DNA of 64,000 bases from Uliginosibacterium sp036017065 (GTDB lineage Bacteria; Pseudomonadota; Gammaproteobacteria; Burkholderiales; Rhodocyclaceae), in the NCBI RefSeq assembly GCF_036017065.1, contig NZ_JAYXHR010000002.1, positions 186,001 through 250,000 of the forward strand. The letters are read 5' to 3'. Under the pieces are notes generated by a model. The model worked only from the letters and a program-made list of their open reading frames with translations. It was not told the DNA's origin and searched no databases. A program made the position numbers and the translations under genes. Each line of letters starts with the position of its first letter. Position 1 is the stretch's first letter. This document shows positions 43,330-52,971 of this stretch, in pieces.

Positions 43330-44802
43330 TCAGATCATGAAGCCGAGGTTGGCGTTGAAGTTGCCGATGTTGGGCGCCACGTCCACCAGGTCCGTGTTCG
43401 ATACGCCGAACCAGGTCGCCAGCGTGGCGGCGAGCTGATCCACCGAGGTGGTGGGGATCAGTCGCCCCGAGCCGGAATCCTGCTCGTTGGCCGTCGTCGT
43501 GGTGTGCAAGCGGGTCAGCGGCATGGTGCCGTAGATGTCGCCGCCCTTCACCGCGCCGCCGACGACGAAGTGATGCGCCCCCCAGCCGTGGTCGGTGCCG
43601 TCGCCGTTGGAGGTCAGCGTGCGGCCGAAGTCGGAGGCGGTGAACAGCGTGACGTTGTTCTGCATGCCCATCGCCGCGGTGGCGTTGTAGAAATACTCGA
43701 TGGCGCGCGACACCTGGCCGTGCAGCCCTTGGCGACCGGCGGCCGCATCGTCCTGCAGCGCCATCACTTCGTTGTCGTGCGTATCGAAACCACCGATGCT
43801 GACGAAGAACACCTGCCGGCGCGCACCGGTGAAGGCGCGCGCCTCGGGGCTGATCAGCCTTGCCACCGCCTGCAGCTGCTGGGCCACCCGGTTGTTGGTG
43901 GACGCCGCCGGCAGGGCGATGCCGGTGCTGCTGACGGGCTTGGCGTTGAGCGCATTGGTCACGAGGCCCGCTGCGTTGACGGAGCGCTTCACGACGTCGA
44001 CGTGATCGCGCTCCAGGTGCAGCGTGCTGGTGCTGCTGGCGTCGGTGATGATGCTGCGCAGGGCGTCCTGGCTGGTCGTGCCGGTGTTGCTCGGGATGCT
44101 GTACGGCCGCGAGGCCAGCGCGGCGATGCTGGTCGCGCCGGAGTTGCTGATCTGGTACTGGAAGATGCTGTCGCCCGCCAGGAAAACCGCATTGCCGGAG
44201 GCGGAGATGGCGGTGAAGATGGTGTTGCCGTTCTGGCTCGCCAGCAGGTCGCCCATGCGGCCGCCCCAGCCGGTGCGCACGCCTTCCGAGGCATAGGCCT
44301 GCCACACCGATTGCTGGTCGTTGTGCGAGAACAGCTTGGGCGGCAGCGCCACGCTGTTGTTGCGGTACTGGGTGCGGTTGGTCGGCGCGATCAGCGGGCC
44401 GATGTTGGCCAGCACCGCGGCATGGCCCTGCGCGTACAGGCCGCTCAAGGCCGACATGCTGGGGCAGAAGGCGAACTGCGTGCCGTGGGCCTGCGGCGTC
44501 AACGTATTGAACGAGGTCGCCCCCAGCTGCGCGCGCGTGTAGCCGATGCCGCCGGCATCCTGCCCGCCACGCACGGCGAGGTACTCGCCATGCGGCCCCA
44601 CGTCGTAGGGCATGACCATGTTGAAGTGGTCGTTGCCGCCGAACATGAACAGGCAGACGATGGCCTTGTAGTCGGCGCTCTGCGCGCTGGCCGCGCCGAT
44701 GCCGGCGAGGTTCAGCGCGAACGGTGCGGCGGTGCCCAGCGAAGACAGTGCGCCCAGGCGCTTGAGGAATTCGCGGCGGGTCTGACGGGTGGGTTGTCTC
44801 AT
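43330..44802 (-). CDS. DUF1501 protein with Tat signal
   Basis: 490 residues. The N-terminus TRREFLKRLGALSSLG is a twin-arginine signal, with a hydrophobic stretch ending at AASAQS. Conserved text: CLFMFGGNDHFNMVMPYD, GGFDTHDNE and SDFGRTLTSNGDGTDHGWG, typical of DUF1501, a sulphatase-like exported family of unknown function. The DUF1800 gene is 10 bp upstream on the same strand, the usual pairing. Confidence 0.9.
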   Translation of the reverse strand: MRQPTRQTRREFLKRLGALSSLGTAAPFALNLAGIGAASAQSADYKAIVCLFMFGGNDHFNMVMPYDVGPHGEYLAVRGGQDAGGIGYTRAQLGATSFNTLTPQAHGTQFAFCPSMSALSGLYAQGHAAVLANIGPLIAPTNRTQYRNNSVALPPKLFSHNDQQSVWQAYASEGVRTGWGGRMGDLLASQNGNTIFTAISASGNAVFLAGDSIFQYQISNSGATSIAALASRPYSIPSNTGTTSQDALRSIITDASSTSTLHLERDHVDVVKRSVNAAGLVTNALNAKPVSSTGIALPAASTNNRVAQQLQAVARLISPEARAFTGARRQVFFVSIGGFDTHDNEVMALQDDAAAGRQGLHGQVSRAIEYFYNATAAMGMQNNVTLFTASDFGRTLTSNGDGTDHGWGAHHFVVGGAVKGGDIYGTMPLTRLHTTTTANEQDSGSGRLIPTTSVDQLAATLATWFGVSNTDLVDVAPNIGNFNANLGFMI

Positions 44803-44812
44803 GTCGTCGCGC

Positions 44813-46609
44813 TCACTTCTGGGTCAGGTATTCAGGGGCGGCCATCGCGAGATACACCGCGATGTAGACCCGCTGGCGCCGCGCGGTGTCGGCATTGGTC
44901 GCATTGGTGGTGGAGATGGCGATCGGATCCACCGCGGTCTTGATGGCGGTGCGCGTGGAAGGCTTCATCGCCCCGCGCATCAGCAGCAGGTTCACCCGGT
45001 CGATCAGCGCGTCGCTGTTGCCGGCCAGGGCGATCTCCGCGCTGTAGTCAGGCCGCACGTCGCGGGCATTGGACACCGTGGCGCCCACGCCGCGGTCCAC
45101 CACGTCGCGCATGAAATTCAGGTAACCCGCCACCGACGACTCGTGGGTGATCTGCATCTCGGGGGCCACCAGGCCGGCGGTGCCCATGTTGGTGTTGGGC
45201 GGCAGGTAGCCGGGGCGGTAGTAATTGAAGACGGAGGGCGAGCGCATCGGCGTCTGGCCGAGGCTGCCGGTCACGCTGTCGGTGTTGCCGATGCGCCAGG
45301 AGCCGGACGCGGAGCCGGCGTTGAAGGCCCGCGCCCAGTTGGCCAGACGCAGCACCGGCTCACGCAGCTTGCCCTCACCGGCGGCAGGCGACGCGGGGCG
45401 CGCCTCCGGGTCGAGCAGCACGGCGGCGATCACCGCCTTCATGTCGCCGCGCACGCCGTTGCCGAAGCCATGCGCGGTGCCGGTGTTGAAAGCCGCCGCC
45501 ACGCGGCCGACATACGCCGCCGACGGATTGCTGGTCACCAGCCGCTGGATCATCTGGCGGCCGATGAACGGGCCGACGTTGGGATGGTTGTACAGGCGGT
45601 CCAGCGCGGTCTTCAGGTCGCTCTGCATGCTGGCCACCGAGGCCGAGCCCTGCGCGGCAATCGTCGTGCCGAGGAAGCTCTTCTGCGAGATCGAGTGGTA
45701 TTGCGGATAGCCCTGCATCGGCAGCACGTGGCGATCGGGATCGCGCGCGCTGTTGTTCTCGGTGAAGCGTGCGTTGCTGTTGTCCGGGCCGGCCCAGCTG
45801 TAGCCGGTGAACACCCTGGCGAGCCCTGACACGTCGTCGTTGGTGTAGGTCTCGATCGGCCGGCCGCCACTCATCTTGACGGTGCCGTCGGTGTTCAGCT
45901 CGTAGAGGCCGATGGAGAACAGCTGCATCACCTCGCGGGCGTAGTTCTCGTCCGGCACGCGGCCCCGGGCCGGGTCTTCCTTCTGGTTGCGCAGGTGGGA
46001 CAGGTACATGCCCATCGCCGGGTGCAGCGACACGCCCTCCAGCAACTGGCGGTAGTTGCCGAAGGCGTTGCGGCCCAGCATGTCGTAGTAGGACGCGACC
46101 GAGCGGTACTTGTCGGAGAGGTTGCCCTCGAAGGACACCACGAAGATCTGCGACAGGGCGAAGGCCACGCGCTGGCGCAACTGGTCGGGACCGGTGACGG
46201 CCTGCCCCCACCAGCTCTGGAAGAAGAAGTCCTGGTTACCGCCCTGGCCCGCCGCCGCGGCGCGCGCCAGCTCCATGTCCACGCAGGTGAGGTGCGCGCT
46301 GGGCTGCAGCGCGAACTGGTGGTTCAACCAGGAGGCATAGCTGCTCTGGGTCAGGGCATTGATGGAGGCCTCGCGCGGGCCGAAGCTGGCCTGTGCGAGG
46401 AAGCGCGCGGCTTCCTGCGCCGTCGGATGGCTGCCGTTGTCGTTGATGGCCGGCTCGGCGCCGGCAACGTAGGTGCAGTTGGGCGGCGGCGGCGCCTGGG
46501 GCGCGGCCGTGCCGTCATTGCTGCTGCTGGTTCCGCTGCCTCCACCACCGCCGCCGCATGCCGCCAGCAAGGACATCAGCCCCGCTGCCGCAAGGTTCCT
46601 GAACCACAT
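44813..46609 (-). CDS. DUF1800 lipoprotein
   Basis: 598 residues. The signal ends in the lipobox LLAAC followed by a glycine run (GGGGGG), so it is probably lipid-anchored. The DUF1800 core includes AARFLAQASFGP, ASYYDMLGRNAFGNYRQLL, ENYAREVMQLFSIGLYELN and GRQMIQRLVTSNPS. GGAGG in front of ATG 46609 fixes the start. It precedes DUF1501 by 10 bp; the pair probably acts together in the envelope. Function unknown. Confidence 0.9.
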   Translation of the reverse strand: MWFRNLAAAGLMSLLAACGGGGGGSGTSSSNDGTAAPQAPPPPNCTYVAGAEPAINDNGSHPTAQEAARFLAQASFGPREASINALTQSSYASWLNHQFALQPSAHLTCVDMELARAAAAGQGGNQDFFFQSWWGQAVTGPDQLRQRVAFALSQIFVVSFEGNLSDKYRSVASYYDMLGRNAFGNYRQLLEGVSLHPAMGMYLSHLRNQKEDPARGRVPDENYAREVMQLFSIGLYELNTDGTVKMSGGRPIETYTNDDVSGLARVFTGYSWAGPDNSNARFTENNSARDPDRHVLPMQGYPQYHSISQKSFLGTTIAAQGSASVASMQSDLKTALDRLYNHPNVGPFIGRQMIQRLVTSNPSAAYVGRVAAAFNTGTAHGFGNGVRGDMKAVIAAVLLDPEARPASPAAGEGKLREPVLRLANWARAFNAGSASGSWRIGNTDSVTGSLGQTPMRSPSVFNYYRPGYLPPNTNMGTAGLVAPEMQITHESSVAGYLNFMRDVVDRGVGATVSNARDVRPDYSAEIALAGNSDALIDRVNLLLMRGAMKPSTRTAIKTAVDPIAISTTNATNADTARRQRVYIAVYLAMAAPEYLTQK

Positions 46610-46749
46610 GCCCGCCTCCCCCTCGTCCGCCCTGTTCGTATGTGTCCGACGCGGGTGCCGGAGAGGCACCACGTATTTATCGGTTCTGGGAGTTTAGGAG
46701 TTGCGCGGAACGCCGCTGGACCATTGGACCAGAGGCCAGCGCCGATGCC

Positions 46750-48288
46750 TCAGCGGGCCTGCCGCAAGGATGAACGGCGCCGTATGGTCACTGCTGCAAC
46801 GAGGATGCAGGCAACCATGGCCAGGAAGGGGGTGTTGCCCCACAAGGCGTAGGGGGTCAGGCCGCGATGGCCCTGCACTTCCACCTCCAGCGCGCCGCGC
46901 GTGAAGGCGGGCAACACGGCGCTGACGCTGCCGTCCGGCGCCACCAGTGCGGTCATGCCGGTGTTGGTGGCGCGCAGCATCGGCCGGCCGGTTTCCAGCG
47001 CGCGCCACTGGGCGATCTGCAGATGCTGCGGCTGGGCGTGGCTGTTGCCGTACCAGGCCAGGTTGGAGATGTTGAGCATCAGCGTCGCCTCCGGCAACGC
47101 GTGCAGCAGCTCCTCGCCGAAGACGTCCTCGTAGCAAATGTTCATCGCGATGCGCTGGTCGCCCAGCTGCAGCGGAGGCTGGGTTGCGCCGCCACGGCTC
47201 TGGTCCGCCATCGGGATCTTCGCCAGCGAGAAGAACCAGCGGAAACCCGGCGGCTGGAATTCGCCGAAGGGCACGAGGTGGTTCTTGCCGTAGTGCTGCG
47301 CCGGGCTCGAACCGCGCGAGATCGCGCTGTTGAACACGCGCCCCTGCTCGTCGCGGGTAAAGATGCCGAGCACCACGTCGCCCCCCGCCGCACGCGCCAG
47401 CGCGCCCAGGTGATCGAGGTAGCCGGCGGGCAACTGCTCGTCGAACATCGGCAAGGTGGTTTCCGGCAGCACCACCAGGCTGCGCGCGTGCTGGCGCACC
47501 ATGTCGGCGTTGAGTGCCAGCCAGTCCTGCACGCGGGCCATGTCCCACTTCTGGTCCTGCGGGATGTTGGTCTGCAGCAGGGCAACCTTGAGCGGGGCGC
47601 CTTCCGGCTGGGTCCAGGCCACGCCGCGCAGGACGACGCCGCCCGCCAGCACGGTGACCACCGCGGCGGCGGCCAGCGGCCAGCGCAGGCGGCCGCGCAG
47701 GGTCTGCCCGACCAGCGCCACCACGAACACCAGCAGCATGCTGACGCCATACACGCCGAGTACCGGCGCCCAGCCGGCCAGCGGGCTGGGGGGCGCCTGG
47801 GTGTAGCCGATCATCAGCCAGGGAAGCCCGGTGAACAGGTTGCCGCGCAACCACTCGCCCAGCATGTAGGCAGCGGCGGCGAGCGCCGCATCCCACACCG
47901 GCCGGCCGCTGCGCAGGCGCAGCATCAGCCACCCGGCCAGCGCGGTGAACAGCGAAAGGTAGGCGCACAGCAGCAGGATGGACAGCGCGGCCAGCGGCGG
48001 CGCCATGCCGCCATAGACGTTGAGGGCGACGTACATCCAGCCCAGGCCCGCCGCAAAGAAACCCAGGCCCCATGCGAAACCGGCGGCAGCGGCGCGGCGC
48101 GCCGTGCTGCTGCCATCGCACAGGCCCCACAGCACCAGCCAGCCCAGCGGTGCCAGCCAGCTCTGGCCGAAGGGTGCGTAGGCGAACACCATCGCCACGC
48201 CGCTGCCGAGTGCCAGCAGCAGCCGGCCTTTCTCGCTACGGGGCCAGAACCGGCTCAGGCGGCCGGCAATCGGAAGAACGGAGGACAT
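46750..48288 (-). CDS. lnt: Apolipoprotein N-acyltransferase
   Basis: 512 residues. About six N-terminal membrane helices precede a periplasmic nitrilase-like domain. The catalytic triad is seen as Glu in VLPETTLPMF, Lys in YGKNHLVPFGE and Cys in NICYEDVFG. A last helix closes the protein (PFLAMVACILVAAVTI). It adds the third acyl chain to lipoproteins in the inner membrane. The DUF1800 lipoprotein gene downstream is one potential substrate. Confidence 0.95.
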   Translation of the reverse strand: MSSVLPIAGRLSRFWPRSEKGRLLLALGSGVAMVFAYAPFGQSWLAPLGWLVLWGLCDGSSTARRAAAAGFAWGLGFFAAGLGWMYVALNVYGGMAPPLAALSILLLCAYLSLFTALAGWLMLRLRSGRPVWDAALAAAAYMLGEWLRGNLFTGLPWLMIGYTQAPPSPLAGWAPVLGVYGVSMLLVFVVALVGQTLRGRLRWPLAAAAVVTVLAGGVVLRGVAWTQPEGAPLKVALLQTNIPQDQKWDMARVQDWLALNADMVRQHARSLVVLPETTLPMFDEQLPAGYLDHLGALARAAGGDVVLGIFTRDEQGRVFNSAISRGSSPAQHYGKNHLVPFGEFQPPGFRWFFSLAKIPMADQSRGGATQPPLQLGDQRIAMNICYEDVFGEELLHALPEATLMLNISNLAWYGNSHAQPQHLQIAQWRALETGRPMLRATNTGMTALVAPDGSVSAVLPAFTRGALEVEVQGHRGLTPYALWGNTPFLAMVACILVAAVTIRRRSSLRQAR

Positions 48289-48354
48289 GCGAAAAGTATG
48301 GACGGGACGGATGACACGCCGATGCAGCGGGTGGCTCAGCCAGCGCCGGTGCCG

Positions 48355-48882
48355 TCAGTTCTGCGCATCGACGATCACCAGGGGGGCCAGCTGGCGATAG
48401 CGGCCGCCGTAGTACAGCAGCGGCTCGCGGTCGCTGCGGCTGCAGCGCTCCACCTCGCCGATGAACACGAGGTGGTCGCCGCCGGCATGGCGGATGGCGT
48501 TGCGCACCTCGAAGCTCGCCGCGCAGCCCGGCAGCAGCGGCGCCCCACCGAGGCCCGGCGTCCACTCGACACCGGCAAAGCGGTCCGGCTGCTTGCTGGC
48601 GAAGCGCCGCGACACGGCCTCCTGGTCGGCGGCCAGCACGTTGATGGCGTAGTACTCGCAGGCTTCCAGCAGCGGGCGCTGGGCCAGGTGCAGCGACAGG
48701 CTCCACACCACCAGCGGCGGCTCCAGCGACACCGAGTTGAAGGAATTGATGGTCATGCCCACGAGGGTGCCGTCGGCAAGCTGCGTCGTCACCACGGTGA
48801 TGCCGGTGGCGAACTGGCCGAGGCAGCGGCGGAAGGCCAGCGGGTCGCGGGGATCTTCGGGAATGAAGGTGGAGGCGGTCAC
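48355..48882 (-). CDS. Flavin reductase family protein
   Basis: 175 residues with the flavin-reductase-like fold: FRRCLGQFATGITVVTTQ, VGMTINSFNSVSLEPPLVVWSLS and INVLAADQ. Such proteins supply reduced FMN or FAD to a partner monooxygenase; none is encoded nearby, so the partner is unknown. It lies between lnt and mutY and diverges from mutY. Confidence 0.88.
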   Translation of the reverse strand: MTASTFIPEDPRDPLAFRRCLGQFATGITVVTTQLADGTLVGMTINSFNSVSLEPPLVVWSLSLHLAQRPLLEACEYYAINVLAADQEAVSRRFASKQPDRFAGVEWTPGLGGAPLLPGCAASFEVRNAIRHAGGDHLVFIGEVERCSRSDREPLLYYGGRYRQLAPLVIVDAQN

Positions 48883-49050
48883 GGTGTCGGGGGCTTGGCC
48901 GGTGCGGCGGGCAGGTACGCCGCACGGTATCGGCGATGTCCCCGGAATCGGGGAAAAGCGGCATTATCCGTGCGCGCCCCGCTTCCGTCGAGGCGGGTTT
49001 CAGTTCGAGCGCGCCACCACGCCCGCCCCACATCGCGTCACTCGCGTTAC

Positions 49051-50118
49051 ATGAGCAAGTTCGCCGACACCCTCGTTTCCTGGCAACGCCAGCACGGTCG
49101 CCACGACCTTCCCTGGCAGCAGACCCGCGACCCGTACCGGGTGTGGCTGTCGGAGATCATGCTGCAGCAGACCCAGGTCGACACCGTCATTCCGTACTAC
49201 AACCGCTTCCTGCAGCACTTTCCGGACATCGCCAGCCTGGCTGCCGCGCCGCAGGACGCGGTGCTGGCACAGTGGAGCGGCCTCGGTTACTACGCCCGCG
49301 CCCGCAACCTGCACAAGGCCGCGCAGATCGTCATGGCGGAGCATGGCGGCCGGTTTCCGCAGACGGCAGCCGGGCTGGTGGAGCTGCCCGGCATCGGCCG
49401 CAGCACGGCGGCGGCGATCGCCAGCTTCTGCTTCGGCGAGCGCGCCGCCATCCTCGATGGCAACGTCAAGCGCGTGCTGTGCCGCCATCGCGGCGTGGAC
49501 GGCTTCCCCGGCGAGCGCGCGGTGGAAACCCATTTGTGGGCACTGGCCGAGGCGCTGCTGCCGGCCGAGGGCATCGACACCTACACCCAGGCGCTGATGG
49601 ATCTCGGCGCCACGCTGTGCACCCGCAGCCGCCCCACCTGTGCGATCTGCCCGGTGGCGGCCGATTGCGTGGCGCGCGAAACCGGCCGCCAGGCGGAACT
49701 GCCCGCCGCCCGCCCGCGCAAGCCGGTGCCCCAGCGCGCGCTGGACGTGCTGGTGCTGCGTGCCAGGCGTGGCAACGCAAGCCGCGTGCTGATGGAGCGC
49801 CGTCCGGCCAGCGGCATCTGGGGCGGCCTCTACAGCCTGCCGGAATGCCAGGAAGGCGAGAGCCCGCTGGCCTGCGCACAGCGCCGCTTCGGCATCACGG
49901 CCACCGAGGCCGAGGCGCTGCCGCCGGTGCGCCACAGCTTCACCCACTTCACGCTGACCCTGACGCCCTGGCTGGTCGAACTGCCGACGCTGCCCCGCAT
50001 GGCCAGTGACGACAACCTGTACTGGGCAGATGCCGACACCCTGCCGAGCCTGGGCCTGCCGGCGCCGATCCGGCGCCTGCTGGCGGACGTGCCGGCCCTG
50101 CTCGAAACACAGGAATGA
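49051..50118 (+). CDS. mutY: A/G-specific adenine DNA glycosylase
   Basis: 355 residues. The HhH-GPD domain has LPGIGRSTAAAIASF and catalytic Asp in AILDGNVKR. The [4Fe-4S] cluster loop is CTRSRPTCAICPVAADC. A C-terminal Nudix-like domain (from about 230) recognises 8-oxoG. It removes A opposite 8-oxoG. ATG 49051 starts MSKFADTLVSWQRQHGRHDL. A terminator follows at 50136. Confidence 0.96.
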   Translation: MSKFADTLVSWQRQHGRHDLPWQQTRDPYRVWLSEIMLQQTQVDTVIPYYNRFLQHFPDIASLAAAPQDAVLAQWSGLGYYARARNLHKAAQIVMAEHGGRFPQTAAGLVELPGIGRSTAAAIASFCFGERAAILDGNVKRVLCRHRGVDGFPGERAVETHLWALAEALLPAEGIDTYTQALMDLGATLCTRSRPTCAICPVAADCVARETGRQAELPAARPRKPVPQRALDVLVLRARRGNASRVLMERRPASGIWGGLYSLPECQEGESPLACAQRRFGITATEAEALPPVRHSFTHFTLTLTPWLVELPTLPRMASDDNLYWADADTLPSLGLPAPIRRLLADVPALLETQE

Positions 50119-50135
50119 ACGCCTGGCGGTGAACG

Positions 50136-50165
50136 AAAAAGGGTGCGCCTCGGCGCACCCTTTTT
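50136..50165. terminator. Terminator hairpin between mutY and chemoreceptor gene
   Basis: AAAAAGGGTGCGC pairs perfectly with GCGCACCCTTTTT around a CTCG loop. It has A and T tracts on both sides, so it can serve both convergent genes. Confidence 0.9.
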
Positions 50166-50202
50166 CATGCCGTCCGGATGTTCAGCCGGGCCCCGGACCC
50201 GA

Positions 50203-51753
50203 TCACACGGTGAACTTGCGCACCGCGCCGTCCAGTCGCGTGGCGATGGTCGCCAGTTCGTCGGACAGGCGGCTGGTCGTCTCCGCCACCGTCAGGTTCT
50301 CCTGGCTGGCGCTGGAGATGCGCTCCATGTTGCGGGCGATGTCCTGGCTGGCGGCGCTCTGCTCGGTCGCCGCCGAGGCGATGGTGGCGATGTTGTCTGC
50401 CGTGCTCGCCGCCTGTGACTCGATGCTGCGCAGCGCCTCGGTGACGGCCTGGGTGCTGCGCACACCTTCTTCCACCTTGCCATGCGCTTCGTCCATGCCC
50501 ACCACCGCCTGCGCGGTGTCGTGCTGCACGGCGGCGATCTTCTCGTAGATCTCCTGCGTGGCGGAGGTGGTGCGCTCGGCCAGCTTGCGCACCTCGTCGG
50601 CCACCACCGCGAAGCCACGGCCCTGCTCACCGGCGCGCGCCGCTTCGATGGCCGCGTTGAGGGCCAGCAGGTTGGTCTGGTCGGCGATTTCCTTGATGAC
50701 GTTCACGATGCTGCCGATTTCTTCCGAGCGCTTGGCCAGCACGGACACGGTTTCGCTCACGCGGGTCACCGTCTCGGCGATCTGGCGGATGCCCTGGGCG
50801 GCGTCATCCGCCGTCGCAGCACCGGTGCGGGCCGCGCTGGCGGCACGCTGGGTTTCGCGCTCGACGCCGTTGGTGGTGTCGGCGATGTGGCTCACGCTGA
50901 CCGACATTTCCTCGATGGTGGACGCGGTGGCTTCCACCGCCTCGGCCTGGCTACGCGAGGCGTGGTCCACCTGTTCGGCCACGGCGGTGAGCGAACGGGC
51001 GGCGTCCAGTTGTTCGCGCACACCCTGGCCGACGTCGACGATCACGGTCTGGATGCGGGCCACGAAGGTGTTGAACCAGTGCGCCACCTCGGCGAACTCG
51101 TTCTTGCCACGCGCATCCAGGCGACGGGTCAGGTCGGCGTCGCCTTCGGCGATGCTGCGCAGCGCGTCGCGGATGTGCAGCAGGGGGCGGGTGACGACGA
51201 CACGCAGGGCGATGACCAGCGCCATCACGATGATGATGTCGACGATGACGATCTGCGCCAGCAGGCGGCCGATGGAGCCGCTCAGTTCGGCATCCACCGC
51301 GGTGCGGTTGTAGCCGACGTTGAAGTCGCCGATGACGCGGTCGGCGTCGCCGTCCTTGAAGCTGATCTGGCCGGTGTGGTTGAGCCCGCCGGCCGGCACC
51401 TCCTTGGCGTCCTTCAGCTCGTCCGGCTTGCCATCCTTGTCGCGCCCGACCACCAGCGTCCAGCCCTTCGGCGTCTTGATGCCGATTGCATCCACGTTGG
51501 CGCTCGCCAGCTCGGCCTTCAGGATGTTCGCCATGGTCGGCGTGTCGAAGGTCCACAGCGGCTGCGACAGGTTGCTCTGCAGGCGCACGGTGGCGGCGTC
51601 CAGGTCCTCCTTCAGGCCGCGCTCCAGGTCACTCTTGAGCTTGAGGTAGTTGAGGCCGCCGGAGATCGCCAGCACGGCGGTCACGATGACGAGGAACAGC
51701 AGGTTGAGTCGGAAGCTGATGGCGTTCGGATTGAAGCGCAGGGTCTGGTTCAT
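50203..51753 (-). CDS. Methyl-accepting chemotaxis protein
   Basis: 516 residues. Membrane helices near 12-34 and 185-205 bound a periplasmic sensor of about 150 residues. HAMP follows, then the coiled-coil signalling domain, with the hairpin tip EIADQTNLLALNAAIEAARA and GRGFAVVADEVRKLAERT. GGAGAG precedes ATG 51753. The binding protein gene 84 bp upstream is on the same strand, suggesting that it delivers ligand to this receptor (inference). Confidence 0.93.
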   Translation of the reverse strand: MNQTLRFNPNAISFRLNLLFLVIVTAVLAISGGLNYLKLKSDLERGLKEDLDAATVRLQSNLSQPLWTFDTPTMANILKAELASANVDAIGIKTPKGWTLVVGRDKDGKPDELKDAKEVPAGGLNHTGQISFKDGDADRVIGDFNVGYNRTAVDAELSGSIGRLLAQIVIVDIIIVMALVIALRVVVTRPLLHIRDALRSIAEGDADLTRRLDARGKNEFAEVAHWFNTFVARIQTVIVDVGQGVREQLDAARSLTAVAEQVDHASRSQAEAVEATASTIEEMSVSVSHIADTTNGVERETQRAASAARTGAATADDAAQGIRQIAETVTRVSETVSVLAKRSEEIGSIVNVIKEIADQTNLLALNAAIEAARAGEQGRGFAVVADEVRKLAERTTSATQEIYEKIAAVQHDTAQAVVGMDEAHGKVEEGVRSTQAVTEALRSIESQAASTADNIATIASAATEQSAASQDIARNMERISSASQENLTVAETTSRLSDELATIATRLDGAVRKFTV

Positions 51754-51837
51754 GGCAGGGCTCTCCGGCGTGGGCAACGCAACGGGGGAAACAGGACATC
51801 CGGTACATGGCCGGCGTCCGGAAATGAAAACTCGGGA

Positions 51838-52761
51838 TCAGGACCTGGCAGCGGTCTTGACCGGGGCCGCCTTGGCGGGGGCGGGCGTACCGGTCGGGTC
51901 GAACCACAGGCCCGGCTCGTTCAGCGGGGTCTCGGGCGGCAGGGTGGCGTTGTCCATGCGGATGACCTTGCGCGACTTGAGCTGGGTGCTCTCCACGAAG
52001 CTGCCGAAGTACTTCTCGAACAGCGCGTCGAAGGTGCCGTCGGCCATCATGCGGCGCAGGCCGGTCTCGATGCGCTTGGCCAGCGCCGGGCCGTTGCCGG
52101 TCTGGCTGACCATGAAGTAGCGCGGCAGCGGATACACCAGCACCAGGCTGGGCTCCAGCACCAGGTCCGGCATGTCCTCGGCGGTCTTCAGGCTGGGCGC
52201 AGCCTCCCACGGGGCGCGGGCGAACATGTCGAAGCGCTCTTCGTTGAGCATGCGCATCAGGCCCGGCGAGTAGTTGCCGCCCACTACGTTGAAACCCGCC
52301 TGGCGCAGGATCTTGGTGTCCGGCCACTGCGAGCCCTGACCAACCTTCAGGCGCTGCAGGTCTTCCAGCGAGTTCACGGCGGCGAACTTCGGCAGGTCCT
52401 GCTTGCGCACCAGCATCAGGCGCCAGCCCAGCAGGCCGCGGTCCAGCGGGATGCGGACGGGCAGCAGCTTCTTTTCGTCCTCGATGTTGGAGCCGCGGGT
52501 GATGACATGCAGCTCGCCGGTGTTGTCGACGATGGCGCTGATGGCGCGCGGGGCGGCCATGGGGCTGGGCGTCTCGGCCAGTTCGTAGGCGCCCATTTCC
52601 TTGGTGTGCTCCAGCGCCTCCTGCAGCATGTGCACGAAGTGCTTGGCCTCGTTCTTGTTGTAGATGAGCTTGATGTCCTCGGCGCTGGCAGGCGCAATGA
52701 AGACGGGCAAGGCAAGCAGCGGGACGAGCGCCCGCGCAAGGCACGACAAGGGACGACGCAT
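51838..52761 (-). CDS. Periplasmic substrate-binding-like protein (paralogue 2)
   Basis: 307 residues with a signal peptide (LVPLLALPVFIAPASAED). Homologous to 42349-43260: PVRIPLDRGLLGWRLMLV, ILRQAGFNVVGG, RFDMFARAPWE and YPLPRYFMV. The C-terminus carries a proline/lysine-rich tail (PTGTPAPAKAAPVKTAARS). It lies directly upstream of the chemoreceptor gene. No ABC permease is adjacent. Confidence 0.82.
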   Translation of the reverse strand: MRRPLSCLARALVPLLALPVFIAPASAEDIKLIYNKNEAKHFVHMLQEALEHTKEMGAYELAETPSPMAAPRAISAIVDNTGELHVITRGSNIEDEKKLLPVRIPLDRGLLGWRLMLVRKQDLPKFAAVNSLEDLQRLKVGQGSQWPDTKILRQAGFNVVGGNYSPGLMRMLNEERFDMFARAPWEAAPSLKTAEDMPDLVLEPSLVLVYPLPRYFMVSQTGNGPALAKRIETGLRRMMADGTFDALFEKYFGSFVESTQLKSRKVIRMDNATLPPETPLNEPGLWFDPTGTPAPAKAAPVKTAARS

Positions 52762-52971
52762 GGGGACACCACCTGGCAAACGATTGACTTCGTCTGCCGG
52801 TAACGGTTGTCCGACCCCGCTCTTTAGGGTTTTTCCCTATGAAAATAACAACTTGCCACAAACAACAGAACGCTTGTGGCCGCAGGCGGCCGGCCTTGCC
52901 AGGCAGGCCGTTGCGACGGGCCGGCGTCCGGCCCGCCCGTCATCCCGGGGCTCAGGGCGGCCCCGGGTCGC

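Noticed and set aside
46867..50118. Plus-strand frame of 1083 codons running into mutY
   Set aside because: Only the last 355 codons (from 49051) are MutY. The rest is antisense to lnt and the flavin reductase.
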